This document shows, piece by piece, positions 9,843 to 17,969 of a DNA stretch of 64,000 bases (positions are counted from its first letter, which is position 1; each line of letters begins with the position of its first letter). The translations under genes were made by a program, and so were the position numbers. Source of the DNA: Kluyvera intermedia (lineage in GTDB: Bacteria > Pseudomonadota > Gammaproteobacteria > Enterobacterales > Enterobacteriaceae); NCBI RefSeq assembly GCF_021440345.1, contig NZ_JAKCNS010000019.1, forward strand, positions 62,001-126,000, written 5' to 3'. The notes beneath the pieces are model-generated. The model saw nothing but the letters and a program-made list of their open reading frames with translations. It was not told where the DNA came from and did not search any database.

Positions 9843-10487
9843 ATGAGTCTAGTAGATAAAAAACACCTTGTATCTCAATCGGATGCATTGAGCGGAAGAA
9901 ATACGCCCATGCCGGTCGCCACGCTTAATGTTGTGACCGAACACTCAATGACCCACGTTCCTGAAGGCATGGAGGTCGCTATTTTTGCTATGGGATGCTT
10001 CTGGGGCGTTGAACGTCTCTACTGGCAACTACCCGGAGTTTACAGCACCGCGGCGGGCTATACCGGCGGCTTTACGCCAAATCCTACCTACCGGGAAGTC
10101 TGTTCCGGCGAGACCGGGCACGCGGAAGCGGTACGCGTCGTGTTTGATCCGGCGGTGGTCAGCTACGCCGATTTATTGAAGGTGTTCTGGGAAAACCACG
10201 ATCCGGCACAGGGGATGCGTCAGGGCAACGACCATGGTACCCAGTACCGCTCGGCAATTTATCCCACTACGCCGGAACAGGAACTGGAAGCCAACGCCAG
10301 CCTGCAGCAATTCCAGCAGGCCATGCGAACAGCCGGTGATGAGCGCACGATTACGACCGAAATCGCTGCGGCAAAACCGTTCTATTATGCGGAAGATGAG
10401 CACCAGCAGTACCTGCACAAAAATCCGTACGGCTATTGCGGCATCGGCGGGATTGGCGTGTGCCTGCCGCCGCAGCTTCAGGGCTAA
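9843..10487 (+). CDS. msrA: Peptide methionine sulfoxide reductase A
   Basis: Thioredoxin-dependent repair enzyme that reduces methionine-S-sulfoxide in proteins and free Met-S-oxide. It has 214 residues against 212 in E. coli. The catalytic motif GCFWG puts the nucleophilic Cys at residue 52, and the recycling cysteines are in the C-terminal [11 protein letters not shown]. The ATG at 9843 gives the family N-terminus [10 protein letters not shown]; an upstream in-frame start at 9780 adds 21 unrelated residues. It is divergent from tamA. Its TAA stop overlaps the TAG of the convergent LacI-type gene, so the accessory island begins exactly at its end. Confidence 0.97.
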   Translation: MSLVDKKHLVSQSDALSGRNTPMPVATLNVVTEHSMTHVPEGMEVAIFAMGCFWGVERLYWQLPGVYSTAAGYTGGFTPNPTYREVCSGETGHAEAVRVVFDPAVVSYADLLKVFWENHDPAQGMRQGNDHGTQYRSAIYPTTPEQELEANASLQQFQQAMRTAGDERTITTEIAAAKPFYYAEDEHQQYLHKNPYGYCGIGGIGVCLPPQLQG

Positions 10488-11542
10488 CCATCCAATGCCA
10501 CGCGCGCCGCATGCCGCGTGGCGTTCGCCACCGTCCCGTAGTCCATAACTTTCCCCTGTAATAAAAGGTTATAGACCGGCGACTGAGGCCGGTTAAGCCG
10601 CGTTTGCAGCAGATGCACAGCCTCAATACCGAGATCGCGGCAAGGGACGCGAATACCGGTCACCGGCGCGGTCAGGCTATTTTCCAGATTCCACGAAAAA
10701 TCGGTGGTGATAAGTGAAATATCCTCTGGCACGCGCAGCCTGTGACGCTGCAACGCCTTCATCACACCTTCGGTCATGCTCGTGCTGTTGGGGAAAATAA
10801 CATCAGGCCACTGGGCACGATCGTGCGTCGTCAGCCACGTATCCAGCGCCTGCTCCGCCTCTCCCGCCGTGAACCACTCAGTGACCAGCAGGTCATGCTG
10901 AGGGTTGAAAGGAACGTGGTGATAACGATAAGCCTCTTTAATACCGTCCAGCCTAGCATAGAGAGTCTCTCTACGCAGGCAGGTCATCGTCAGCACGCGT
11001 CGATGTCCTTGTTCAAAGAGATAGCGCATCGCGGTAAAGCCAATCGCCCGGTGGTCAGGCGAGACGCAATCCAGCGCCATTTCTCGGTCAATAGAGTTAA
11101 TCAGCACGCAGGGCTTATTCAGCGTACTCGCCAGCTTGAGAATCGTTGGGTCATCCGTGCCAATGATGACCACCGCATTAATGCTCTTCTGGTTGGCTTT
11201 TTCGAGGAATAATTTCACGTCCGCATGCTGTTCTTCCAAAGCGCAATGGCTGATCCAGACATCATGCGGCGCGCTGGCTTCGGCAATCCCTTTAGTGACC
11301 TCCAAATAAAAACTGTCGCCTCGCCCCTGGAACGTGCGTTCCGGCGCAAACACGGCAATGCCGTTAATCAGCAGTCGTCCGTTAGCCAAGCCATCCAGTA
11401 CCCCTAACTGGCGGGCACATTTCACAATAGCCTCTCGCGCCTTGTCGCTGGTATAGGATTTACCGCTCAGCACCCGTGAGACGGTGCTGATGGAATAGCC
11501 GGTTTGGGCGGCAATTTCATCCATTTTTAGCTTACCTGGCAT
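10484..11542 (-). CDS. LacI/GalR-family transcriptional regulator of the sugar island
   Basis: A 352-residue repressor with an N-terminal LacI helix-turn-helix at residues 6-27 ([20 protein letters not shown]) and a periplasmic-binding-protein-like effector domain. I chose the ATG at 11542 because it follows a GAGG ribosome-binding site and starts just before the helix-turn-helix; an in-frame start at 11611 adds 23 residues not typical of the family. It is divergently transcribed from four oxidoreductase genes and a sugar symporter, which implies local, probably self-limiting, control by the transported compound. I recognise no specific E. coli orthologue. The effector is unknown. Confidence 0.88.
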   Translation of the reverse strand: MPGKLKMDEIAAQTGYSISTVSRVLSGKSYTSDKAREAIVKCARQLGVLDGLANGRLLINGIAVFAPERTFQGRGDSFYLEVTKGIAEASAPHDVWISHCALEEQHADVKLFLEKANQKSINAVVIIGTDDPTILKLASTLNKPCVLINSIDREMALDCVSPDHRAIGFTAMRYLFEQGHRRVLTMTCLRRETLYARLDGIKEAYRYHHVPFNPQHDLLVTEWFTAGEAEQALDTWLTTHDRAQWPDVIFPNSTSMTEGVMKALQRHRLRVPEDISLITTDFSWNLENSLTAPVTGIRVPCRDLGIEAVHLLQTRLNRPQSPVYNLLLQGKVMDYGTVANATRHAARVALDG

Positions 11543-11731
11543 TGTGTGACCTCGCTCGCAATCATATTTTGCAAATTTTTGCAGATGCAGTTCGCTGATT
11601 TTAAAACCCATTTTCAGTTTCTCGCCCAGATTCCTTTTCTGCCTGCGAGCATTCTCACAAATTCCGTTTGTCCAGCCTGAACGCCATGCCTATTTTCAGG
11701 TATCAGTCATTCCTATCACGTAAGGTGCAAC
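11543..11731. promoter_or_regulatory. Divergent control region of the oxidoreductase island
   Basis: This 189-bp gap between the LacI-type gene and the first oxidoreductase should hold both promoters and the operators. Candidate dyads are TGCAAAT/TTTTGCA at 11570-11583 (one mismatch), ACAAA-five bases-TTTGT at 11657-11671, and CCTGAA-13 bases-TTCAGG at 11676-11700. None is a textbook CG-centred LacI-family site, so the assignment is tentative. Confidence 0.4.
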
Positions 11732-12886
11732 ATGGATAAGGTGCGTTTTGGCATTATCGGCGTAGGGAATATCGGGACCGTTCACGCCCGATACCTGCTG
11801 GCAGGAACGGTAAAAGAGGCCTGCCTGACGGCAGTGTGCGACAACAATCCCGACAAACACCCGGCCATTCGCCAGCTGGTGGGCGAGAAGGTGGCGATGT
11901 TCAGTGACGCTGAAGCAATGCTGAAAAGCGGGCTGATTGATGCGGTGATTGTCGCCACGCCGCACTACGACCACCCGGGCCTGTCGATGCTGGCAATGCG
12001 CAACGGCATTCATACGCTGTGCGAAAAACCAGCCGGCGTGTACACCGCGCAGGTACGCGAGATGAACGAATTTGCCAGCGGCTGCAATGTGGTCTTCGGC
12101 ATGATGTTCAACCAGCGTCCTAACCCGCTGTATCAGAAAGTGAAAGATCTTATCGACAGCGGCGAGCTGGGCGAGCTGCGCCGCTCCAACTGGATTATCA
12201 CCAACTGGTATCGCTCGCAGAGCTATTACAACTCCGGCGGCTGGCGCGCCACGTGGAAAGGCGAAGGCGGCGGCGTGCTGCTCAATCAGGATCCGCATCA
12301 ACTCGATCTGTGGCAATGGCTGGTGGGCATGCCGGTACGCATGCGCGCGTTCTGCCAGTTCGGCAAACACCGCCAGATTGAGGTGGAGAACGAGGTCACG
12401 GCCTATGCCGAATATGCTAACGGTGCCACCGGCGTGTTTATCACCACCACCGCCGAAGCCCCCGGCACCAATCGCCTGGAGATCGCCGGCGATCGCGGCA
12501 AAGTGGTCGTCGAAGACGGCAAGCTGCGTTTCTGGCGGCTGCGTGAATCAGAAACCGAATTTAACGCTCGCTGGGAAAACGGCTTTGGCGAACCGGAGTG
12601 CTGGGAAGTGACGATTCCCGTCGCCCCCGAGTGCAGCGATCACCACGTGATCACCGCCAACTTTGCCGCCGCCGTCCTGCACGGCACGCCGCTGCTGGCC
12701 CCCGGCAGCGACGGCATTCACGGTCTGACGCTCTCCAACGCCATGCATTTATCCACCTGGACCGACGACTGGGTCGACCTGCCGTTCGACGAAGCGCTGT
12801 TTAAAAAGCTGCTTGATGAACGCATCGCCAGCTCCATCGACAAGCAAGTTGAAAGCAAAACGCTGGATGCCTCCGGCACCTGGTAA
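11732..12886 (+). CDS. Gfo/Idh/MocA family oxidoreductase, island gene 1
   Basis: A predicted cytoplasmic NAD(P)-dependent sugar or polyol oxidoreductase of 384 residues. Rossmann motif GVGNIG is at residues 10-15, with Asp37 at the end of the second strand (favours NAD over NADP). The family Lys motif EKP is at 98-100. The C-terminal domain has NQDPHQLD at 185-192: the usual catalytic Asp four residues before His189 is Asn here, as in a known sub-group of the family. The start codon follows TAAGGTG. The next gene begins 19 bp after the stop, so the four oxidoreductases look like one transcript. The substrate cannot be assigned from sequence. Confidence 0.85.
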   Translation: MDKVRFGIIGVGNIGTVHARYLLAGTVKEACLTAVCDNNPDKHPAIRQLVGEKVAMFSDAEAMLKSGLIDAVIVATPHYDHPGLSMLAMRNGIHTLCEKPAGVYTAQVREMNEFASGCNVVFGMMFNQRPNPLYQKVKDLIDSGELGELRRSNWIITNWYRSQSYYNSGGWRATWKGEGGGVLLNQDPHQLDLWQWLVGMPVRMRAFCQFGKHRQIEVENEVTAYAEYANGATGVFITTTAEAPGTNRLEIAGDRGKVVVEDGKLRFWRLRESETEFNARWENGFGEPECWEVTIPVAPECSDHHVITANFAAAVLHGTPLLAPGSDGIHGLTLSNAMHLSTWTDDWVDLPFDEALFKKLLDERIASSIDKQVESKTLDASGTW

Positions 12887-12905
12887 TCCGCAGCAGGAGA
12901 GAATC

Positions 12906-14084
12906 ATGTTACGTATTGCGATTGTGGGAACAGGGAACATTTCTCATAACCATATTCAGGGATATCAGGAATTTGCCGACCGCTGCCAGATTGTAGCGCT
13001 GGTCGATATCTATCCGGAAAAGGCGCAGGAAAAGAAAGAACGCTATGGCCTGAATCAGGCCACCGTCTTTAGCAGCCATCAGGCGATGCTTGAGTCCGGA
13101 ATTGAGGTCGATATCGTCGACGTTTGCACACCGCCATATGTGCACGCCGAAATCAGTATCGACGCGCTGAACGCCGGCAAGCACGTGCTGTGCGAAAAAC
13201 CGATGGCCGCCTCGCTGGAAGAGTGTGATGCGATGATCGCCGCCCAACGGGCCAGCGGCAAAATCCTGTCGATCATTGCCCAGAACCGTTTTACCGATGC
13301 CTTCTGGCGGCTCAAACAGGTTGTTGATTCCGGTGAGCTCGGCAAAATTTGCCACGCCCAGGTCGACTCATTCTGGTGGCGCGGCCACTGCTACTACGAT
13401 CTGTGGTGGCGCGGCACCTGGGAAAAAGAGGGCGGCGGCTGCACCCTCAACCATGCGGTACACCACATTGACGCCATCCAGTGGATGCTCGGCTTCCCGA
13501 CGGAAGTGGTCGCCATGATGACCAACGTCGCCCACGATAACGCCGAGGTTGAAGATCTTTCCGCCGCTATTTTCCGCTACAGCAGCGGCGCGCTGACCCA
13601 GCTCACCGCGTCGGTGGTGCATCACGGTGAAGATCAGAAGATTGTCATCCAGGGCGATAAAGCGCGCATCTCTGCGCCGTGGGATGTCTGGGCCAGCGTT
13701 TCCGCTGACAATGGTTTCCCGCAGGAACAGCACGACAGCGAGCGCGAGGCGCGGCTGGACGCCCTGTTCCGCAATACGCCAAAACTGAAATACACCCTCC
13801 ACACCGGGCAAATTAACGATCTGCTGAATGCGGTTGAACAACGCGGCGAGCCGCTGATCGACGGCGTGCAGGGCAAACGCTCGCTGGAGCTTATCACCGC
13901 CATTTATCAGTCATCGATCACCGGACGGGTGGTCTCCCTCCCCGTCAATCCGCAAGAGCCCTGGTATAAAACCGGCGGCCTGGTTTCCCTCGCCCCGCAC
14001 TTCTATGAAAAGGGCGCATCGGTGGAAAACTTCAGTGAAGTGGGTGCGATCCCATTAGGTAAAGATTTGGACAAAGGAGCATAA
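12906..14084 (+). CDS. Gfo/Idh/MocA family oxidoreductase, island gene 2
   Basis: A predicted sugar oxidoreductase of 392 residues. The ATG at 12906 has a strong AGGAGA site; an in-frame start at 12813 would overlap the previous gene and is rejected. The Rossmann loop reads GTGNIS (8-13), with the third glycine replaced by Ser, Asp34 after strand two and EKP at 98-100. The catalytic segment reads NHAVHHID at 182-189, with Asn where Asp is usual and two adjacent histidines. Compared with gene 1 it has a longer C-terminus (NPQEPWYKTGG onward). The stop is 2 bp before the next start codon, which suggests coupled translation. Confidence 0.85.
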   Translation: MLRIAIVGTGNISHNHIQGYQEFADRCQIVALVDIYPEKAQEKKERYGLNQATVFSSHQAMLESGIEVDIVDVCTPPYVHAEISIDALNAGKHVLCEKPMAASLEECDAMIAAQRASGKILSIIAQNRFTDAFWRLKQVVDSGELGKICHAQVDSFWWRGHCYYDLWWRGTWEKEGGGCTLNHAVHHIDAIQWMLGFPTEVVAMMTNVAHDNAEVEDLSAAIFRYSSGALTQLTASVVHHGEDQKIVIQGDKARISAPWDVWASVSADNGFPQEQHDSEREARLDALFRNTPKLKYTLHTGQINDLLNAVEQRGEPLIDGVQGKRSLELITAIYQSSITGRVVSLPVNPQEPWYKTGGLVSLAPHFYEKGASVENFSEVGAIPLGKDLDKGA

Positions 14085-14086
14085 AC

Positions 14087-15154
14087 ATGAGTATCAAAGA
14101 CGGTATGAACTACGCCCCGGTGGGCAAACCCCAGCCGGTTGTCGCTGCGGGTGAGTTTGTTATTGCCGCCGCCGCGCTGGATCACGGCCACATCTACGGG
14201 ATGTGTAACGGCCTGATTGAAGCGGGAGCTACGCTGAAATGGGTCTACGACCCCGATCCCGCCAAGGTCGATAAATTTGTTCAGCAGTATCCGCAGGTGC
14301 AAATCGCCCCTACCCTCGACGTTATTCTCAACGATAGCGCTGTGCAGCTGGTCGCCGGCGCGGCGATTCCGTCCGAGCGCTGCGCGTTGGGGCTGAAGGT
14401 GATGGACGCCGGCAAAGACTACTTCACCGATAAAGCCCCGTTGACCACCCTGGCGCAGCTGGAAGCCGCCAAACGTAAAGTGGCCGAGACCGGGCGCAAG
14501 TACGCGGTCTACTACAGCGAACGTCTGCACGTTGAAAGTGCCGTTTTTGCCGGACAGCTGGTACAGCAAGGGGCGATTGGTCGCGTCATGCAAACGCTGG
14601 GGGTTGGACCACATCGTGAAGGCACAGGCCGCCCGGACTGGTTCTACGAGAAGGAATTCTTCGGCGGCATCCTGTGCGATATCGGCAGCCACCAGATTGA
14701 ACAGTTCCTGTTTTACACCGGCAACAGCGACGCCCGCATTGTGGCAAGCCAGGTGCGCAACGTGAATCACCCGCAGTATCCGCAGTTTGAAGATTTTGGC
14801 GATGCAATGCTGGCCGGTGATAACGGCGCCACCGGCTACTTCCGCTGCGACTGGTTCACACCGGATGGGCTCTCCAGCTGGGGCGACGGGCGTCTGACGC
14901 TGCTGGGCACCGACGGCTATATCGAAATCCGCAAATACGTCGATATTACCCGCGGTGAGCAGGACGTGGTCTATCTGGTCAACAAAGAAGGCGAATTCCG
15001 TTACCCGGTTGCCGGTCAGGTCGGTTTCCCGTACTTCGGCCAGCTGATTCTCGACTGTCTGAACCGGACGGAAAACGCGATGCCCCAGGAACACACCTTT
15101 AAAGCGGCCGAGCTGTGCGTAAAAGCGCAGATGCTGGCGAACGCCGTGGCGTAA
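14087..15154 (+). CDS. Atypical Gfo/Idh/MocA-like protein, island gene 3
   Basis: A 355-residue relative of the Gfo/Idh/MocA family with altered cofactor signatures. Where the glycine-rich loop should be it reads AALDHGHIYG (residues 29-38), and the EKP motif is replaced by DKAP (115-118). The catalytic pair is present as DIGSH (Asp198, His202). It also has about 20 extra residues at the N-terminus before the first beta strand. It may bind NAD in a different way, hold it tightly, or act as a lyase, isomerase or partner subunit. It lies 2 bp after gene 2 and 12 bp before gene 4. Family membership is reasonably sure; the reaction is unknown. Confidence 0.75.
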   Translation: MSIKDGMNYAPVGKPQPVVAAGEFVIAAAALDHGHIYGMCNGLIEAGATLKWVYDPDPAKVDKFVQQYPQVQIAPTLDVILNDSAVQLVAGAAIPSERCALGLKVMDAGKDYFTDKAPLTTLAQLEAAKRKVAETGRKYAVYYSERLHVESAVFAGQLVQQGAIGRVMQTLGVGPHREGTGRPDWFYEKEFFGGILCDIGSHQIEQFLFYTGNSDARIVASQVRNVNHPQYPQFEDFGDAMLAGDNGATGYFRCDWFTPDGLSSWGDGRLTLLGTDGYIEIRKYVDITRGEQDVVYLVNKEGEFRYPVAGQVGFPYFGQLILDCLNRTENAMPQEHTFKAAELCVKAQMLANAVA

Positions 15155-15166
15155 CGGGAGGCGGAG

Positions 15167-16189
15167 ATGAAAACACGTCAAGCGGCTATTATCGGCGCGG
15201 GTGCCATCCACACCTGTCACGTGGAGGCGCTAAGCCACGTTCCAGACGTGGCGCTACGTGCGATTGTTGATATCGACAGCGACAAAGGAAGCCGGCTGGC
15301 GGCGAACTACGGCTGCCAGTTTTATCAGGACTACCGCGAGATGCTGCTGGACGGCGCCGTTGACGTGGTGCACATCTGCACGCCGCATCACCAGCATAAA
15401 CCGATGATCCTTGCCGCGCTGGCGGCAGGGAAAGAGGTGTTCTGCGAGAAGCCCATGGTGATGAACCCGCGGGAGGTGGCGGAGATTCAAACCGCCGCCG
15501 CTGTCGCTCAACGTCACGTCGGTATCTGCTATCAAAACCGTCTTAACCCCACCAGCCTTGCGATGACGCGCTGCATTGAAAGCAATGCGCTTGGCGCCAT
15601 GCGCGCCATTAAAGCGGTGCTGACCTGGTCACGCTTTGGTAACTACTACGCCGCCAGCCCCTGGCGCGGTAGTTTCGCCACCGAAGGCGGCAGCCTGCTG
15701 ATAAACCAGGCCATTCATACGCTGGATCTGATGCAGTGGTTTGGCAAGGGCGTCAGCCGCCTGAAAGGGGTGGTCGACAGCACGCTGCTGGCCGATGAGA
15801 TTGACACTGAAGATAGCGCGATGGCGACCATGTGTTTTAACAATGGCGCCCGCGGGCTGTTTTACGCCAGCAACTGTCACGCCAGCGACTCCCCGCTGCT
15901 GCTGGAGCTGGAGTTTGAACAGGGCATGCTGCGTCTTGCAGACAACGAACTATGGCAAATCTGCGGCGATGAACGCGTGAAGCTTGCCAGCGACGCATCA
16001 CCGGACGGCATCGGCAAAAGCTATTGGGGGATTGGCCACCAGCAGGCCATACGACAATTTTATCGAGCGCTGGACAATCATGCCGATGGGCATTACTGCG
16101 GCATTGCTGAAGCCGCAAAATCATTGCAGATGGTTAATGCTATTTACCAATCGTCACTATTGAGGAAATGGGTGAATATAACAGAGTGA
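15167..16189 (+). CDS. Gfo/Idh/MocA family oxidoreductase, island gene 4
   Basis: A predicted sugar oxidoreductase of 340 residues, the shortest and most canonical in length of the four. Rossmann loop GAGAIH is at 10-15, Asp35 follows strand two, and EKP is at 94-96. The catalytic segment is NQAIHTLD at 180-187, again with Asn in place of Asp. The start has a GGAGG site. It is separated from the transporter gene by 90 bp holding a perfect hairpin. The gene is clearly a paralogue of gene 1 (shared NQ-x-x-H-x-L-D and surrounding WRG... GG.LLN pattern) but diverged enough to suggest a separate substrate or step. Confidence 0.85.
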   Translation: MKTRQAAIIGAGAIHTCHVEALSHVPDVALRAIVDIDSDKGSRLAANYGCQFYQDYREMLLDGAVDVVHICTPHHQHKPMILAALAAGKEVFCEKPMVMNPREVAEIQTAAAVAQRHVGICYQNRLNPTSLAMTRCIESNALGAMRAIKAVLTWSRFGNYYAASPWRGSFATEGGSLLINQAIHTLDLMQWFGKGVSRLKGVVDSTLLADEIDTEDSAMATMCFNNGARGLFYASNCHASDSPLLLELEFEQGMLRLADNELWQICGDERVKLASDASPDGIGKSYWGIGHQQAIRQFYRALDNHADGHYCGIAEAAKSLQMVNAIYQSSLLRKWVNITE

Positions 16190-16224
16190 TGGTCATCCAG
16201 TTTTTCCTGCTGTCAATAATATAA

Positions 16225-16246
16225 AGTGCAGAGGCAACTCTGCACT
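16225..16246 (+). other. Intra-operon hairpin with GCAA tetraloop
   Basis: AGTGCAGAG (16225-16233), loop GCAA, CTCTGCACT (16238-16246): nine perfect pairs closed by a GNRA loop. No T run follows, so it is not a classical terminator. It lies between the oxidoreductase genes and the symporter gene and could be an mRNA-processing or stability element. Confidence 0.7.
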
Positions 16247-16279
16247 GATAAACCCTACCAGTACAGGAATAATAATATC

Positions 16280-17824
16280 ATGGTAAAACCAACCGAACGC
16301 CGTGTGGGCTATGGCATTGCTATAGGCTACGGCGTAACAGATCTTTTTGGCGGCGGCGCTTTTGCCGTTATAGGAACATGGCTTTTATTTTTTTACACCA
16401 CCTATTGCGGATTAACCGTATTAGAGGCCGGTTCAATATTCGCCATTGCCCGTATTATCGATGCGATTTTAAGCCCGGTGATGGGTTACATCACTGATAA
16501 CTTTGCCCATACCTGGCTTGGACGTAGGTTCGGCCGGCGCCGTTTCTTTTTGTTGATTAGCTCCCCGTTAATGTTTCTCTATGCGTTGGTCTGGGTCACC
16601 GACATGAGCTACTGGTACTATCTCGGCACCTATCTCTCTATTGAACTGCTGTCCGCGATGGTGCTGGTGCCGTGGGAGACGCTGGCCGCCGAGATGACCA
16701 ACCGCTTCAGCGAACGGACGCGACTGTCCGGCGTGCGTATGATGTGCTCCGCGCTCGGCGGGTTTCTGGCGGTTTCCGTTCCCGGTATTATTATGCAGTA
16801 TACCGGGCAGGATAATTCCTTCACTTACACCTTAACCGGGATTGTTTTTGCAGTTATTTACTGCGTCGCGGTATTTACCACCTGGGCCTGCACCTGGGAA
16901 GCCAAAGATGTGCGTGAGGAGTATAAGTTTCAGCCCGATAATCAACGAAGCAGTGGGCTATTTAATCATTTAAAATATCTGGTTATCGATCTTATTTCGT
17001 CTTTCCGCATACGAATATTTCGCCAGCATATTCTGATTTATATCTGTTCATTTACCGCCATGGATGTATTTGGTTCGGTATTTACCTACTACGTGGTGTA
17101 CGCCTTACATCATGATGCTGGAATGGTTTCCGGGTTATTAAGTATTGCCGCTTTTGTTTCAATCCCCGGCACCTTTGGTTTTATGATGTTGATGAATAAG
17201 TTTAACCTGACGCCTTCCGGCGCGCTTAGGCTCTCTTACGGCAGCATTATGCTGGTGCTGGCCTTCCTGTTTATTACCTATATCGGCAATTTACAGGTGC
17301 CTGCTCTGCTGTTTTCCGCGGTATTTGTCCTGCTGGGGCTGGCAAAAGCCGGGCTGTATTACATTCCGTGGAATATCTATAGCTTTATCCCCGACGTGGA
17401 TGAAATCGTCACCCGTCAGCGCCGCGAGGGCATTTTCGCCGGCGTGATGGTGTTAACGCGTAAAAGCACCGTGGCGCTGGCAATTATGCTGATTGGGGTC
17501 GTGCTGCAAGAGAGTGGTTTTGTGAAAGGCGGCGGCACGCAGCCCGCAAGTGCACTGCATGCAATCATCGGCCTGATGGTATTCGCCACTGCCGGGCTGC
17601 TGGCTATCAGCTTCTACATTACCTACCGTTTCAAGCTCACGCAAAAAACACACAGCATTCTGATTAAGGAAGTAGCCCGTCGTAAGCTCGGTGGCAGCGC
17701 CCAGGACTGTGACCAGGAGACCCGCGACGTCATTCTCGCCCTGACCGGCTACCCCTACGATAAAGTGTGGGATGCGACGCCGAACGGCAGTGTGAAAACC
17801 AAGCCATTGCCGACAAACGGTTAA
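16280..17824 (+). CDS. GPH-family (MelB-like) sugar:cation symporter
   Basis: A 514-residue polytopic inner-membrane protein of the glycoside-pentoside-hexuronide:cation symporter family, with about 12 membrane segments. Family signs are the N-terminal VGYGIAIGYGVTDLFGGG, the RxxDAxxxPxxGxxxD-type motif (ARIIDAILSPVMGYITD) and the loop HTWLGRRFGRRR. I start at the ATG at 16280, with AGGA 11 bases upstream; an upstream in-frame start at 16226 lies inside a hairpin and adds 18 polar residues. It probably imports the glycoside or sugar derivative processed by the four upstream oxidoreductases. Its first half looks richer in A+T than the oxidoreductase genes, hinting at a separate origin. Confidence 0.87.
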   Translation: MVKPTERRVGYGIAIGYGVTDLFGGGAFAVIGTWLLFFYTTYCGLTVLEAGSIFAIARIIDAILSPVMGYITDNFAHTWLGRRFGRRRFFLLISSPLMFLYALVWVTDMSYWYYLGTYLSIELLSAMVLVPWETLAAEMTNRFSERTRLSGVRMMCSALGGFLAVSVPGIIMQYTGQDNSFTYTLTGIVFAVIYCVAVFTTWACTWEAKDVREEYKFQPDNQRSSGLFNHLKYLVIDLISSFRIRIFRQHILIYICSFTAMDVFGSVFTYYVVYALHHDAGMVSGLLSIAAFVSIPGTFGFMMLMNKFNLTPSGALRLSYGSIMLVLAFLFITYIGNLQVPALLFSAVFVLLGLAKAGLYYIPWNIYSFIPDVDEIVTRQRREGIFAGVMVLTRKSTVALAIMLIGVVLQESGFVKGGGTQPASALHAIIGLMVFATAGLLAISFYITYRFKLTQKTHSILIKEVARRKLGGSAQDCDQETRDVILALTGYPYDKVWDATPNGSVKTKPLPTNG

Positions 17825-17853
17825 CCCTCTGGTAGCTTTACAGTCCCTTACGC

Positions 17854-17859
17854 TATACT
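17854..17859 (+). promoter_or_regulatory. Possible ytfL promoter -10 element
   Basis: TATACT in the context CGCTATACTAGC lies 111 bp upstream of ytfL. No convincing -35 hexamer is present at 16-18 bp. If used, both leader hairpins below would be transcribed. Confidence 0.35.
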
Positions 17860-17872
17860 AGCTTCTGAAAAT

Positions 17873-17900
17873 GCCGGCCCATCTCCTTCGGGCCGGCTTT
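17873..17900 (+). terminator. Terminator-like hairpin at the end of the island / ytfL leader
   Basis: GCCGGCCC (17873-17880), nine-base loop, GGGCCGGC (17890-17897), followed by only three T residues. It could end the symporter transcript. It could equally be part of the ytfL leader, because a -10-like box lies upstream of it and its left arm can also pair with the ytfL ribosome-binding region. Confidence 0.6.
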
Positions 17901-17943
17901 CAATATGTATTTCACGCGGATTTATCCACTTCCCCTTTCGAGG

Positions 17944-17964
17944 ATCTGGCCTGACGGGCCGGAT
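17944..17964 (+). promoter_or_regulatory. Hairpin covering the ytfL ribosome-binding site
   Basis: ATCTGGCC (17944-17951) pairs with GGCCGGAT (17957-17964) across a five-base loop, with one G-U pair. The right arm contains the GGAT that lies just before the ytfL start codon. Folding would restrict ribosome access. Confidence 0.5.
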
Positions 17965-17969
17965 AAGAT

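Noticed and set aside
14003-15220. A 405-codon minus-strand open frame across island gene 3
   Set aside because: Shadow of the GC-rich Gfo/Idh/MocA gene; no start signal and no domain pattern.
10484-17824. Interpretation of the island as a prophage or integrative element
   Set aside because: No integrase, tRNA target, transposase or phage gene is present, and the gene content is purely metabolic.
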